Source: Campylobacter sputorum
Lineage (GTDB): Bacteria; Campylobacterota; Campylobacteria; Campylobacterales; Campylobacteraceae
NCBI RefSeq assembly: GCF_002220775.1
Contig: NZ_CP019685.1
Coordinates: 868,001 to 932,000 of the forward strand
DNA length: 64,000 nucleotides
Direction: 5' to 3'
In this document: positions 15,993-25,607 of the stretch, one piece after another
Numbering within the stretch: the stretch's first letter is position 1
Layout: each line of letters opens with the position of its first letter
Position numbers and translations under genes: made by a program
The notes under the pieces: model-generated
Databases searched by the model: none
The model's input: only the letters and a program-made list of their open reading frames with translations
Told to the model about the DNA's origin: nothing

Positions 15993-18167
15993 TTATAGCT
16001 GGAAGCTATATTTTTCCAGTCTTTGTCCTAACTGCTCTGTTGCAAAACTTGCATTGCTATCATTAAGACCTATCATTTTAAATACCCAAGCTGGAGCGTG
16101 TATTATTAATTTCCACATAATATACACTGACCCTATAGCACCAACTATTTTTAAAAGTATCTCAAAAACACCAATCATAACTGTCATCCAAAATTGATTT
16201 TGAATTTCCATTATCATACTAAGTTGTTCTACTGCATACATCATAAAAATATCATTAAACAAGCCATATATAAACAGTGCAAAATATATAAAAATAACTA
16301 TAAGCACTGGCTTTAAGAATAAGGCTATACCAGTTACAAGAAAATCCGCTACTTTATTTGTCCTGCCAGTAGTTAGCGAAAAAGCCGTAACAAACGGTGC
16401 TATATAAAAATACTTAGTCAACTCTATAATATAACCCAAGAATGCTAAGGCACTTGCAACTATTGATACAGTTAATGGGATGTAGTTTAATATAGATGTA
16501 TATAAAACTACCACTATAACTATTGCCAAAGCTGATGAAGCAAACGAGATAACTTTTTCAATGGCTATTTTACCAAGTGCGGTTTTTCCAAAAGGTATAA
16601 AATTTGCTATTTTTTCAGCTGTCTCTGGTTTTACTGAAAGCATATTGACTACATCTCCAGCACCAGGCAAAATCATATAAGTCATTTTACCCATAATCCA
16701 GCCGACAGTATCTCCAGCTACCACATCCATTTTATCTTTTACATTTGCACCCCAGCTCCACCAACTATCTTTATTACGCTCTATCATATTTTCATCTGCT
16801 CTATCTTTGCTAGACCTCTCAATATTATTTTTATTATCCTCTACAATCTGAGAGGCAACCGAGTTATCTTCTACAACAGATATATTTTCAACCAAGACCG
16901 CAAGTGCTGGAATAATAGTAGAATTTATCCAACCAAGCTCATTATTTCTACTATTGACACCCTCATTAATCTGCTTTAAAGTAGCCTCTAGTTCATTGTT
17001 TCTAATATTTTTCTTAACTGCTCCAAGCATTAAATCATTCTGTCTTTGTAGAGTATAAAAAGCTCTCATTTTATGTTCTATAAACCGACATCCTGAAAAA
17101 TGATACTTCTCGTTTTTCTTATCCAAATTTAACATATCTGTCCCGTCTGAGGGATTTAAAAAACTAGTTATGTTAGGAAACCTCTCTTTACACTCTTTAT
17201 ACCCAAGCTCATAAGCTTTTATGATATTTACATAGTTCTTTTTATTCTCTTCAAGTGCTTTTTCTTTATCTACAGTATAAGCACCTACACTACCGTAAAG
17301 CTTTTGCATATAACTTTCACTTCCAAACACACCAGCTCTATCTGCAAAATCATTACTTAAACTTGCACCAGCCCTCATAATCTTTTGGATAGGCGTTGCA
17401 TTCATTCCACTATCCTCAGGGATAGGGATAAAAAATGTTCCAAACACAATTACTGGCACTAAAAGAGTATTTAAAATTTTCTGATTTTCATTTGCTCTTT
17501 CAATCTTATTGTTAAAATTTTTAACAGCCATAACTGAAAAGAAAAAACCTCCTATAACGACTAAAAGCATATATTGTAAAGCGGAATACACACGGCTCAT
17601 ATTGCTATATATATTGCCATAATATGCCAAGTTAGCCTTATTGAAACTATCCGCCGTTGCTGTAATTTCTTCTCTGTTTTTTACCTCTGCTATATTTGTT
17701 CCATATATTGCCGTAGGATTTTTAAGCTCTATTACTCCAGTTACCTTAGTTCTTTCAAAATCAATTAAACTAGGGTCAAGCGTTACCATTCCAGCTAGAA
17801 ATTTTGTAAGTGTTAGTTGCCCTGGTTGGTATTTTAAATCCGAAGCGTCATATTTTTTATTATAGCTTGATAAACCACTCATAGGAACTGTTTGATTTGT
17901 TTGGTCGATACAAGTTTTATTTTTAGTATTGGCGTTTAACCCTAAAGAGGCTCTTAAATCATCTCTTGGATAAATGCTACATTGAGTAATACCACTTTTA
18001 GGGTCAAACGCTGTAACTAGAGCAACAAATTTATTACTTACTTTTCTACACTGTGGCTTACAAGTAGTGGCGATCGTTTCATCGTTTTCCATAAAAATTT
18101 CAGTCTCGCTAGGGTCTGCAAATACAAAACCCATAAAAACCATTAAAAGTAAAACAACTTTTTTCAT
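15993..18167 (-). CDS. Polytopic T4SS membrane protein (TrbL/VirB6/DotA-like)
   Basis: A 724-residue protein with a signal peptide, a cysteine-containing periplasmic region (about residues 20-195), a hydrophobic helix near residue 200 (LQYMLLVVIGGFFFSVMAV), another near 235, a large soluble loop (about 260-520) and a cluster of five or six membrane helices in the last 200 residues. This layout is that of large T4SS inner-membrane components (VirB6/TrbL, TraG N-terminal, DotA/TraY). The exact family cannot be set by eye. AGGAATTATA precedes the ATG. It appears intact, unlike the genes at the segment ends. Confidence 0.6.
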   Translation of the reverse strand: MKKVVLLLMVFMGFVFADPSETEIFMENDETIATTCKPQCRKVSNKFVALVTAFDPKSGITQCSIYPRDDLRASLGLNANTKNKTCIDQTNQTVPMSGLSSYNKKYDASDLKYQPGQLTLTKFLAGMVTLDPSLIDFERTKVTGVIELKNPTAIYGTNIAEVKNREEITATADSFNKANLAYYGNIYSNMSRVYSALQYMLLVVIGGFFFSVMAVKNFNNKIERANENQKILNTLLVPVIVFGTFFIPIPEDSGMNATPIQKIMRAGASLSNDFADRAGVFGSESYMQKLYGSVGAYTVDKEKALEENKKNYVNIIKAYELGYKECKERFPNITSFLNPSDGTDMLNLDKKNEKYHFSGCRFIEHKMRAFYTLQRQNDLMLGAVKKNIRNNELEATLKQINEGVNSRNNELGWINSTIIPALAVLVENISVVEDNSVASQIVEDNKNNIERSSKDRADENMIERNKDSWWSWGANVKDKMDVVAGDTVGWIMGKMTYMILPGAGDVVNMLSVKPETAEKIANFIPFGKTALGKIAIEKVISFASSALAIVIVVVLYTSILNYIPLTVSIVASALAFLGYIIELTKYFYIAPFVTAFSLTTGRTNKVADFLVTGIALFLKPVLIVIFIYFALFIYGLFNDIFMMYAVEQLSMIMEIQNQFWMTVMIGVFEILLKIVGAIGSVYIMWKLIIHAPAWVFKMIGLNDSNASFATEQLGQRLEKYSFQL

Positions 18168-18175
18168 TATAATTC

Positions 18176-19339
18176 CTATCTTATAAGTGCTTCGACTTCA
18201 GCTCTTGCACTAGCTACATCAAACACCGTATTCATAATAACTACTTTTTCAGCGGTTAAGGAGATAAGGTCTTTTTTCTTTTCAAGATTAGCTTTAATAT
18301 CTTTAACAATATTTGCCTCAGACAACATTTGATTATTTATTTTTTCAACATTTTTAACTTTTATATCTTGCCTTAAAATATCAATATACTCTCTTGTAGG
18401 AGTAGCTAAAAACTCATCATTAAAAGCTCTTGATAGTTCGTTTTTCATTATTTCAATTGTTTCAGTTGTTAAAGCCCTATGAGCCTCATTTACTTCACTA
18501 CTAACAATAGAACTAGGGTCATTACCACTAATTTTTCCTACTTTATTTGATAGCTTTTTAGCAAACCTATAAGGGGAATTTTCTATACTAAATTTTATCT
18601 CTGCATTAACTAAAATATCTCGTTTATTTGTATATTCTTTTATATCTTTAGGGGCGGTTGCCACTACATCTTCTATAGTAACATCTTCTAAATTTTTACC
18701 TTTTGCGTCTCCAACAGTTTTTATTAAATTTAATTTTGACTGGTCGTTTTGCATAAGGGCGGTATTTGCGGAACTTTTAGTTTTGATTATCCTATCAAGG
18801 CTACCCTTTCCGCCTGGCATATCATAAGAGGGTTTTTTATCTTCTGAGCTACCACCAGTAAGTATGCTGGTATCAGTGTTTCCAACTCCACCTATTCCAG
18901 TATATTTTTCTTTGTTTTCACAAAAAGCTTTTAAAGGACTTGTGTCCTGCGACATCCTTTTACTTTTCTTCTGTAGTCCTGGTAAATTTGGTGCTAGACT
19001 ACACACATCAAAACCAGCTTCCATATCAGGGATTAAGCTACAAATATCAAGTTTAGCTTGAGGGATAGTATAACATTGCCCTATTGGGCTTCCTTGCACT
19101 TTATCCAAAACTTTATTTAGCTTATCGAGGTTACTATTAATTCCACTTAAGCTACCTCCTAAAATACTATCCAAAACACCCACAGCCTTACCTATCGTGC
19201 TATCATAAATGCCTTTACCTTGATTGTAAAGGTCTTGCCCTTGCTTTGTAACACCGTCAATAGTATTACCAACTTCATCTAGAGGATTTGCGAATGCCAA
19301 ATTTGCTACAACTAAACTAAATAAAGCCAACCTTTTCAT
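18176..19339 (-). CDS. Large exported protein of the T4SS segment with a KPSYDMPGGKG motif
   Basis: A 387-residue protein starting at ATG 19339, with AAGGAGAAG upstream and a signal peptide (MKRLALFSLVVANLAFAN). It has a Gly-rich region, four cysteines between about residues 90 and 120 and a fifth near 145, the motif KKPSYDMPGGKGSLDRI (about residues 168-184) and a helical C-terminal half. The reading frame is also open upstream into the coupling-protein remnant, but that junction is an A8 tract and the signal peptide marks the real start. The motif is shared with the 15473-15883 protein, so the two may work together in the periplasm. Family not recognised. Confidence 0.6.
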   Translation of the reverse strand: MKRLALFSLVVANLAFANPLDEVGNTIDGVTKQGQDLYNQGKGIYDSTIGKAVGVLDSILGGSLSGINSNLDKLNKVLDKVQGSPIGQCYTIPQAKLDICSLIPDMEAGFDVCSLAPNLPGLQKKSKRMSQDTSPLKAFCENKEKYTGIGGVGNTDTSILTGGSSEDKKPSYDMPGGKGSLDRIIKTKSSANTALMQNDQSKLNLIKTVGDAKGKNLEDVTIEDVVATAPKDIKEYTNKRDILVNAEIKFSIENSPYRFAKKLSNKVGKISGNDPSSIVSSEVNEAHRALTTETIEIMKNELSRAFNDEFLATPTREYIDILRQDIKVKNVEKINNQMLSEANIVKDIKANLEKKKDLISLTAEKVVIMNTVFDVASARAEVEALIR

Positions 19340-20237
19340 ACTCTTCTCCTTATTACAATTTTTTTTAATCTCTATCATCACGCCACCTTTTTTATCCATT
19401 TGCAATTTCTTATAAAGCTTATATGTATCGGCTATAAATTGTTTTTTCGGTATATACTCGGTTATCGGTATAGGTTCTTCCATTTTCTTTAACTCACATG
19501 ATATCTTCTTGCCATATCTTGCCAAACTGCTTTCAGTAGTTGCCGTTGCCCTATACATTTTGCCGTCATTAAATACTAGCATTTCGCCGTTATTCATTCC
19601 GACTACCTGCTCGTGCTTGATAGCTGGTTCTTTTTCAACCTTATACCTATCTTCCGTGCCAATCTGCCCTTTTACGCCCTCTCTTCTATCGGAGTATTCC
19701 ATATCTATAAATTTTTGTTCTTCTACCATTTTTGCATATAGCTCAGTTGCTTCAGGATTAATGTTTTTCATCAAAATATGCGTTCCAGTGGTATCAAAAA
19801 TTTCACGTCTTTCCAAGCTCTCACTACCAACAACCTTTCCAACTGCGTCTATTTGAGACGGAGACTGAAAAAATAGGTATGATTGTGATACCTAAAGCTC
19901 TTGATTTACTCATAAGTCTACCAAAACCCTCGATAATGTAACTTCCTATCTCATCAAACCAACAAATAAAAGGAATTTTTGGCTCGTCCGCATTTTTTGC
20001 TTTTTCGGCAGCAACCCCTTTAATAAGCCCTAGAATTAGCTTTCCTAGCTGTTTTGGAGTTGTATCACTTGCCATAGTAGGAAGTGTTACAAAGATAAAT
20101 TTATTTCTCTGCACTGTCTCCCACATTGATATTGTAGGAGTTTGGGTGTTAAACACTCTTCCATAATCACTTTTTAAACTGGTAATTACTCCGATCCAGG
20201 CGGAGGCTGACATTGTGCTATCATAAGCCCCCTGTTC
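19340..20237 (-). pseudogene. VirD4/TraG-type coupling protein, 5'-truncated and frameshifted
   Basis: The upstream part (20237 to about 19850) reads QGAYDSTMSASAWIGVI then, further on, PFICWFDEIGSY, the Walker B region of T4SS coupling ATPases, and SRALGITIIPIF. The frame breaks at a run of six T (minus strand) near 19870; deleting one T restores IFQSPSQIDAVGKVVGSE, which joins the downstream frame (ERREIFDTTGTHIL and on). The N-terminal half, including Walker A, is missing because the gene runs into the CRISPR repeat at 20238. At its 3' end an A8 tract leaves the frame fused to the next gene. It cannot encode a working coupling ATPase. Confidence 0.75.
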
Positions 20238-20389
20238 GTTAAAATTTAATCCTATGGATTTTGAAATGTATTGAAAAAAAGTAGCAAAAAAAGGTATAAT
20301 CAGATTTAAATTTAATCCTATGGATTTTGAAACTGGGTGTATCGATGGTTTTTACTGGTTTTGCTATGGGTTAAAATTTATTTTGAAAT
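20238..20389 (+). CRISPR. Distal end of the CRISPR array: three decaying repeats, two spacers
   Basis: Repeats at 20238-20267 (last base T instead of C), 20304-20333 (changes at positions 1 and 4) and 20370-20389 (10 bp deleted from the middle, last base T). The two spacers (20268-20303, 20334-20369) are both 36 bp, the same size class as in the main array, and all repeats face the same way. Degenerate repeats mark the trailer end. This is best read as the continuation of the array at 12144-12770, interrupted by the 7.5-kb conjugation segment. Confidence 0.9.
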
Positions 20390-20469
20390 TTAAAGCAGAC
20401 ATTGAAATTAAAAATATAACAAAACAGAACAAAGAGAAGTTGAAAAAAGATAAATCAAAGAGCGTATAA
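20386..20469 (+). pseudogene. C-terminal remnant of a gene cut at the CRISPR repeat
   Basis: From the border of the degenerate repeat a frame reads KFKADIEIKNITKQNKEKL and on to a TAA at 20467-20469. The lysine-rich, helical reading looks like the last 27 or so codons of a gene whose front is missing. It is too short to identify. It shows that the DNA left of fic was also cut at a repeat. Confidence 0.35.
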
Positions 20470-20495
20470 GAAAAAGGTCTTATAAAATCGTAAAT

Positions 20496-20655
20496 ATGAA
20501 ATCAGACTATTTAAACGCTTTAAAAGTTAAATTTAGAGCTAAAAAAATAAGTTAGAGAAATAAGAGAACTAGAAAGACAATATAGAGAGAAAACAACAGC
20601 CAAACTTATGAACGAATGGAAAGAAAAATCAAATCTAAGAAAAAATAGGAGATAA
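20496..20655 (+). pseudogene. Small frameshifted gene directly upstream of fic
   Basis: ATG 20496 gives MKSDYLNALKVKFRAKK and stops; a second frame overlapping it reads REIRELERQYREKTTAKLMN and on to NRR with a TAA at 20655. Together they suggest one small charged helical protein of about 50 residues with a frameshift at the A-run near 20545. It ends three bases before fic. A small gene before fic could be an antitoxin, but the inhibitory S-x-x-x-E-G motif is not here; it is inside Fic itself. Function unknown. Confidence 0.35.
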
Positions 20656-20658
20656 ATA

Positions 20659-21417
20659 ATGAATGAAAATTTGGCATTAAAAATTTTACTTGATGAATAT
20701 AATAACGGCATTAAAAATGGACTTTATCATTATACACAGATAGTATTTGCATATAATTCAAACAGAATAGAGGGCAGTAAATTAAGCAAAGACCAAACTA
20801 GATATATTTATGAAACAAATTCTTTATTATCCCAAAAAGACGAGATTATAAAAATAAATGATATTATAGAAACAAAAAATCATTTTAAAGCATTTGATTT
20901 TATTTTAGATAATTATAATAAACCACTAGACATAGCACTTATCAAAAATATACATTCTATAGTAAAAAAAGATACAAAAGATAGTATTATAGGAGATTTT
21001 AAAAAAAGAGTAAACTTTATAGGAGATACCAAAACAACTAACCCAAAAGATGTAGAAAAAGAGATAGAAAAATTATTAAATTTATATAACTCTTTAGAAA
21101 ATATAGTCATAGAAGATATTATAGATTTTCATTATAAATTTGAGAGTATACACCCTTTTGAAGACGGCAACGGAAGAACAGGCAGATTAATAATGTTTAA
21201 AGAATGTTTGAAAAATAATATAACGCCTTTTATTATTGATGATGAACATAAATTATTTTATTATAGAGGTTTAAAAGAATACGAAAACACAAAAGGTTAT
21301 TTAGTAGATACTTGTTTTAGCTGTCAAGATAAATATCAAGAAATCCTAAACGAGCAAGGAAATCTATTATCTTTAAAATTTGATTATGAAAAAGAATACC
21401 GAAAAGATGATGTTTAA
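20659..21417 (+). CDS. fic: Fic-domain protein (AMP-transferase family, self-inhibited type)
   Basis: A 252-residue Fic protein. The catalytic motif HPFEDGNGRTGR (about residues 171-182) is complete (HPFxxGNGRxxR), so transfer of AMP to target proteins is likely. The N-terminal SNRIEGSKLS (about residues 34-43) matches the class II inhibitory motif S-x-x-x-E-G, so the protein carries its own brake. AGGAGATAAATA precedes the ATG. The TAA stop lies inside the variant CRISPR repeat at 21412-21441, so the last residues may be lost or altered. Fic proteins often travel with T4SS on Campylobacter plasmids and islands, which fits the conjugation genes next door. Confidence 0.92.
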   Translation: MNENLALKILLDEYNNGIKNGLYHYTQIVFAYNSNRIEGSKLSKDQTRYIYETNSLLSQKDEIIKINDIIETKNHFKAFDFILDNYNKPLDIALIKNIHSIVKKDTKDSIIGDFKKRVNFIGDTKTTNPKDVEKEIEKLLNLYNSLENIVIEDIIDFHYKFESIHPFEDGNGRTGRLIMFKECLKNNITPFIIDDEHKLFYYRGLKEYENTKGYLVDTCFSCQDKYQEILNEQGNLLSLKFDYEKEYRKDDV

Positions 21418-21441
21418 ATTTAATCCTATGGATTTTGAAAC
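21412..21441 (+). CRISPR. Solitary CRISPR repeat after fic
   Basis: A full 30-bp copy of the array repeat with one change (position 4 is T). The same position-4 change is in the repeat at 20304, so it belongs to the trailer end of the same array. It begins within the fic coding sequence and supplies its stop codon. The distance from the previous repeat is 1022 bp, so fic occupies what would be a spacer position. Confidence 0.85.
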
Positions 21442-23140
21442 ATAATGCGTTTTGTCAAAACGTATAATCTTTTTATATTTAAAATAAAAGAATTTCTAAT
21501 TAAATAGATATAAAAACAAGAGTGATAAAAAGAAATTTTATATATAAAGAATAAATACTAGCAAGATTTGAAAATAAGCTAAATAAAAAATACTAGCTGA
21601 TATCATACTAATGATAATACGGTTTTTTTGATTGATGATGAGATATATTATAAATACTTGTAGATTTGAATTAAAAATTAAAAAAGATAAAAATTAATTA
21701 AAAACATTTAATAAAAATCAAATGACAGAAGGAGCTATGTCTACAATCTCTCCAACTATAAAACCAACCCATTAATTTCGTTGCAATAATTAATCATCAA
21801 AACCATATTTTAGATTATTCTTGCCTGTATCAAGATTTAAATATCTATATTTTGAAATTTTTATAGAATTTAGCTGCTTATTAAAAATACTTTTTAGTTT
21901 ATAAATTAAGGCAATATCTTTTAATTCATGCAACACTCAATAATTATCTCAAATATTTTATTAATTATTTATGTTATTTTATATAATTTATTGTATATAA
22001 AAAGTCTTCAAATTTATCCATTTCTTGCTATTCATATTTATCTAAAATATAAATTATAAACTCTTTTCTACTAGAAGAAGTTTTACAATCTGAACTTAAA
22101 AATAATAGATTTTTGAAAATCATTGAAAATATTTAGTGCTTTACGCTTTTTAATTGTCTCATCGCTTAGTTTTTTAAAATCATAAATCCATACAATTTAA
22201 CTATTAATAGTTTTAAATTATACAAATAAATTCTCATCATAAGCATTACTCTAAATAGCCCATGTGTTATATCTAAGCAAATATTGAAAATTTCAACTTG
22301 ATTATCTCCATTTTGTCTAAAATTAAAATACTTTTCTAGTTTTATTATTAGCTTAAAATATTATACAAATAATCTCCTATCTTCAAAAACCACTAATCAT
22401 TATAATAATTGGTTACATTATGATTTTTGTTCTATATGAGGTGCATTTTTGTGATGTGATTAATGCTTTTATAGTTTCTGCTTTGTTTATGCTTAGTTTT
22501 GGAATGTTTTAGAGTGGTTAAAAGTTTTTTATTTGCATATCATTCAAATCTCATTTTATCAATGTGTTTTATAGTTTCATCTTTAATTAATGATAAATTG
22601 TTTCTCATCTTTACGCCATTTATATCTTCTTTTCCACCTAAAACAGACACAATCTCTATTCTACAACAAAAATGACAAGATGATAGTCCAAAAAGTTTAA
22701 TGACATCTTATCGCTTCTTCCGTTATATGTTTTATTTTGCCACACTATAGCATTTTTTTATCCAGCATATTTTTATCATTTAATATTTTATTGGCTTAAT
22801 TTTCTAAATGATTTACTGGCATTATGTATCCATGCATAAATCTGCAAATTTAACTTGTTTTTTATCTATCATAGTTAAAACTTTAAATAATATTTACGCA
22901 GTATTAAAACACCATATAAAGATTGCTGTATCACCACTTTTTAATATTTAATCAGTAAAAAATATAAAATTATAAATTAAATTAATTATTTATATAAATA
23001 TCATGAAATTTACTTAAAGGAAATAAATAGAAATATTTTTTATTTGGAATTACAAATTATTCACGAGATAAAATTAAAGCATATAAATATTATAAACATT
23101 TTTATTATAACAATGCACTAAAAACTAATTAATGATATAA
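21442..23140. other. Decayed AT-rich region between lone repeat and tRNA-Ile
   Basis: No intact gene is visible in 1.7 kb. Several short minus-strand stretches still read like protein, for example around 22085-22180 (KLSDETIKKRKALNIFNDF) and 22220-22320 (NFRQNGDNQVEIFNICLDI), in different frames and broken by stops. This looks like dead genes under decay. No tRNA, transposase or long inverted repeat is seen. Confidence 0.5.
22540..22690 (-). pseudogene. Remnant of an unidentified protein gene
   Basis: About 50 codons on the minus strand are open and look coding (SSCHFCCRIEIVSVLGGKED, then DETIKHIDKMRFE and a stop at 22540-22542). Upstream, another frame reads AIVWQNKTYNGRSDKMSLNF. The spacing of His and Cys before a CRIE-like block is faintly like the C-terminus of phage MuF-type head proteins, but this is a weak guess. 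No working gene. Confidence 0.3.
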
Positions 23141-23217
23141 TGGTGGGCCTAATAAGACTTGAACTTATGACCTCACCCTTATCAGGGGTGCACTCTAACC
23201 AGCTGAGCTATAGGCCC
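23141..23217 (-). tRNA. tRNA-Ile (GAT)
   Basis: The minus strand reads GGGCCTATAGCTCAGCTGG, with anticodon loop CTGATAA, then GTTCAAGTC and AGGCCC plus an encoded CCA. Acceptor arms pair perfectly. It follows tRNA-Ala in the usual rrn spacer order, but 23S is 20 kb away instead of directly downstream. Confidence 0.97.
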
Positions 23218-23300
23218 TCTTACCAAATACGGATGTCTGAGTGCAGATAACGGATATTTTCTTTAATCTGTTTTCCATATTCAGTTCTGTATTATCTAAA

Positions 23301-23376
23301 TGGTGGAGAATAGCGGGATCGAACCGCTGACCTCCTGCGTGCAAAGCAGGCGCTCTCCCAGCTGAGCTAATTCCCC
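23301..23376 (-). tRNA. tRNA-Ala (TGC)
   Basis: The minus strand reads GGGGAATTAGCTCAGCTGGG, anticodon loop TTTGCAC (TGC), GGTTCGATCCCGC and TTCTCCACCA. It is intact. The 5' half of the gene, with the DNA before it, has been copied once more upstream (see 23339-23645). Confidence 0.97.
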
Positions 23377-23645
23377 ATATTTATATATTTTCTTATGCAA
23401 ATAAACTCAAATGCACGCAGTATGCTTACTGGTTCGCTTTGCTCACAACAGTAATCAATTAAAAAGCAAAGCAGTTTGCTTTTTATTGTGCAAAGCAGGC
23501 GCTCTCCCAGCTGAGCTAATTCCCCATATTTATATATTTTCTTATGCAAATAAACTCAAATGCACGCAGTATGCTTACTGGTTCGCTTTGCTCACAACAG
23601 TAATCAATTAAAAAGCAAAGCAGTTTGCTTTTTATTGTGCAAAGC
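23339..23645 (-). repeat. 149-bp tandem duplication including the 5' half of tRNA-Ala
   Basis: The sequence from 23339 to 23487 is repeated at 23488-23636 with a period of 149 bp, and a third copy begins (GTGCAAAGC, 23637-23645). Each unit holds the first 38 bases of tRNA-Ala (minus strand) plus 110 bp of upstream spacer with a GCAAAGCAG...TTGCTTTTT hairpin. The second copy therefore has a half tRNA (23488-23525) that cannot fold. The junction uses the short direct repeat GTGCAAAGC. Confidence 0.93.
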
Positions 23646-23787
23646 TCACATATTCTGTTTTAGATAGCTTTAAACAATAAAATAAATTATTTTTTATTTA
23701 AGTAAAATCTAAATTATATAATTTCTTTTTAGCACTATATATCTTTATTAAGATCAATCTCTGAAAACTAAACAAGGATGATTGAGT

Positions 23788-23851
23788 AGATTAGTTTATA
23801 TATACTAATCTAAAATTTTCCTTTGATGAATATTTTGTGAGAAATATTCAT
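23788..23851 (-). other. Two hairpins just downstream of 16S rRNA
   Basis: TAGATTAGT (23788-23796) pairs with ACTAATCTA (23804-23812), and ATGAATATTT (23826-23835) pairs with AAATATTCAT (23842-23851), both perfectly. They lie within 75 bases of the 16S 3' end, where processing stems of the rRNA precursor are expected. Role inferred from position. Confidence 0.45.
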
Positions 23852-23859
23852 TGTACTCT

Positions 23860-25607
<1,748 letters not shown>

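Larger units (their letters stand above)
12771..20237 (-). mobile_element. Fragment of a conjugative (type IV secretion) gene cluster lodged between two CRISPR repeats
   Basis: This 7467-bp segment starts on the base after the repeat at 12741-12770 and ends on the base before the repeat at 20238-20267. All its genes are on the minus strand: a broken coupling protein, a secreted protein, a TrbL/VirB6-like membrane protein, small exported proteins, a PIN toxin pair and a broken VirB5-like gene. The genes at both ends are disrupted at the repeat borders. No integrase, transposase, relaxase or replication gene is visible, so it is a fragment, not a self-moving element. It most resembles a piece of a conjugative plasmid or island. 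Confidence 0.8.

Noticed and set aside
12741-20267. Single-crossover (Campbell) integration of a whole plasmid at one spacer
   Set aside because: The two junctions fall in different genes, and no replication or relaxase genes are present, so one crossover with an intact plasmid does not explain it without a later large deletion.
20520-20711. A minus-strand frame opposite the fic start
   Set aside because: A shadow of the fic region with Phe/Ser-rich composition.
3005-23140. Insertion of the island by an IS element or tRNA-targeting integrase
   Set aside because: No transposase, integrase, terminal inverted repeat or duplicated tRNA-Ile end is visible at either border.
23222-23300. A third full IVS-like palindrome between tRNA-Ile and tRNA-Ala
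   Set aside because: The left part resembles the IVS units, but the two halves pair too poorly to call a stem; mentioned only as a possible relative.
23367-23611. Open frames of 60 to 66 codons over the tRNA-Ala duplication
   Set aside because: They repeat the same peptide because the DNA is duplicated and include tRNA sequence; not genes.
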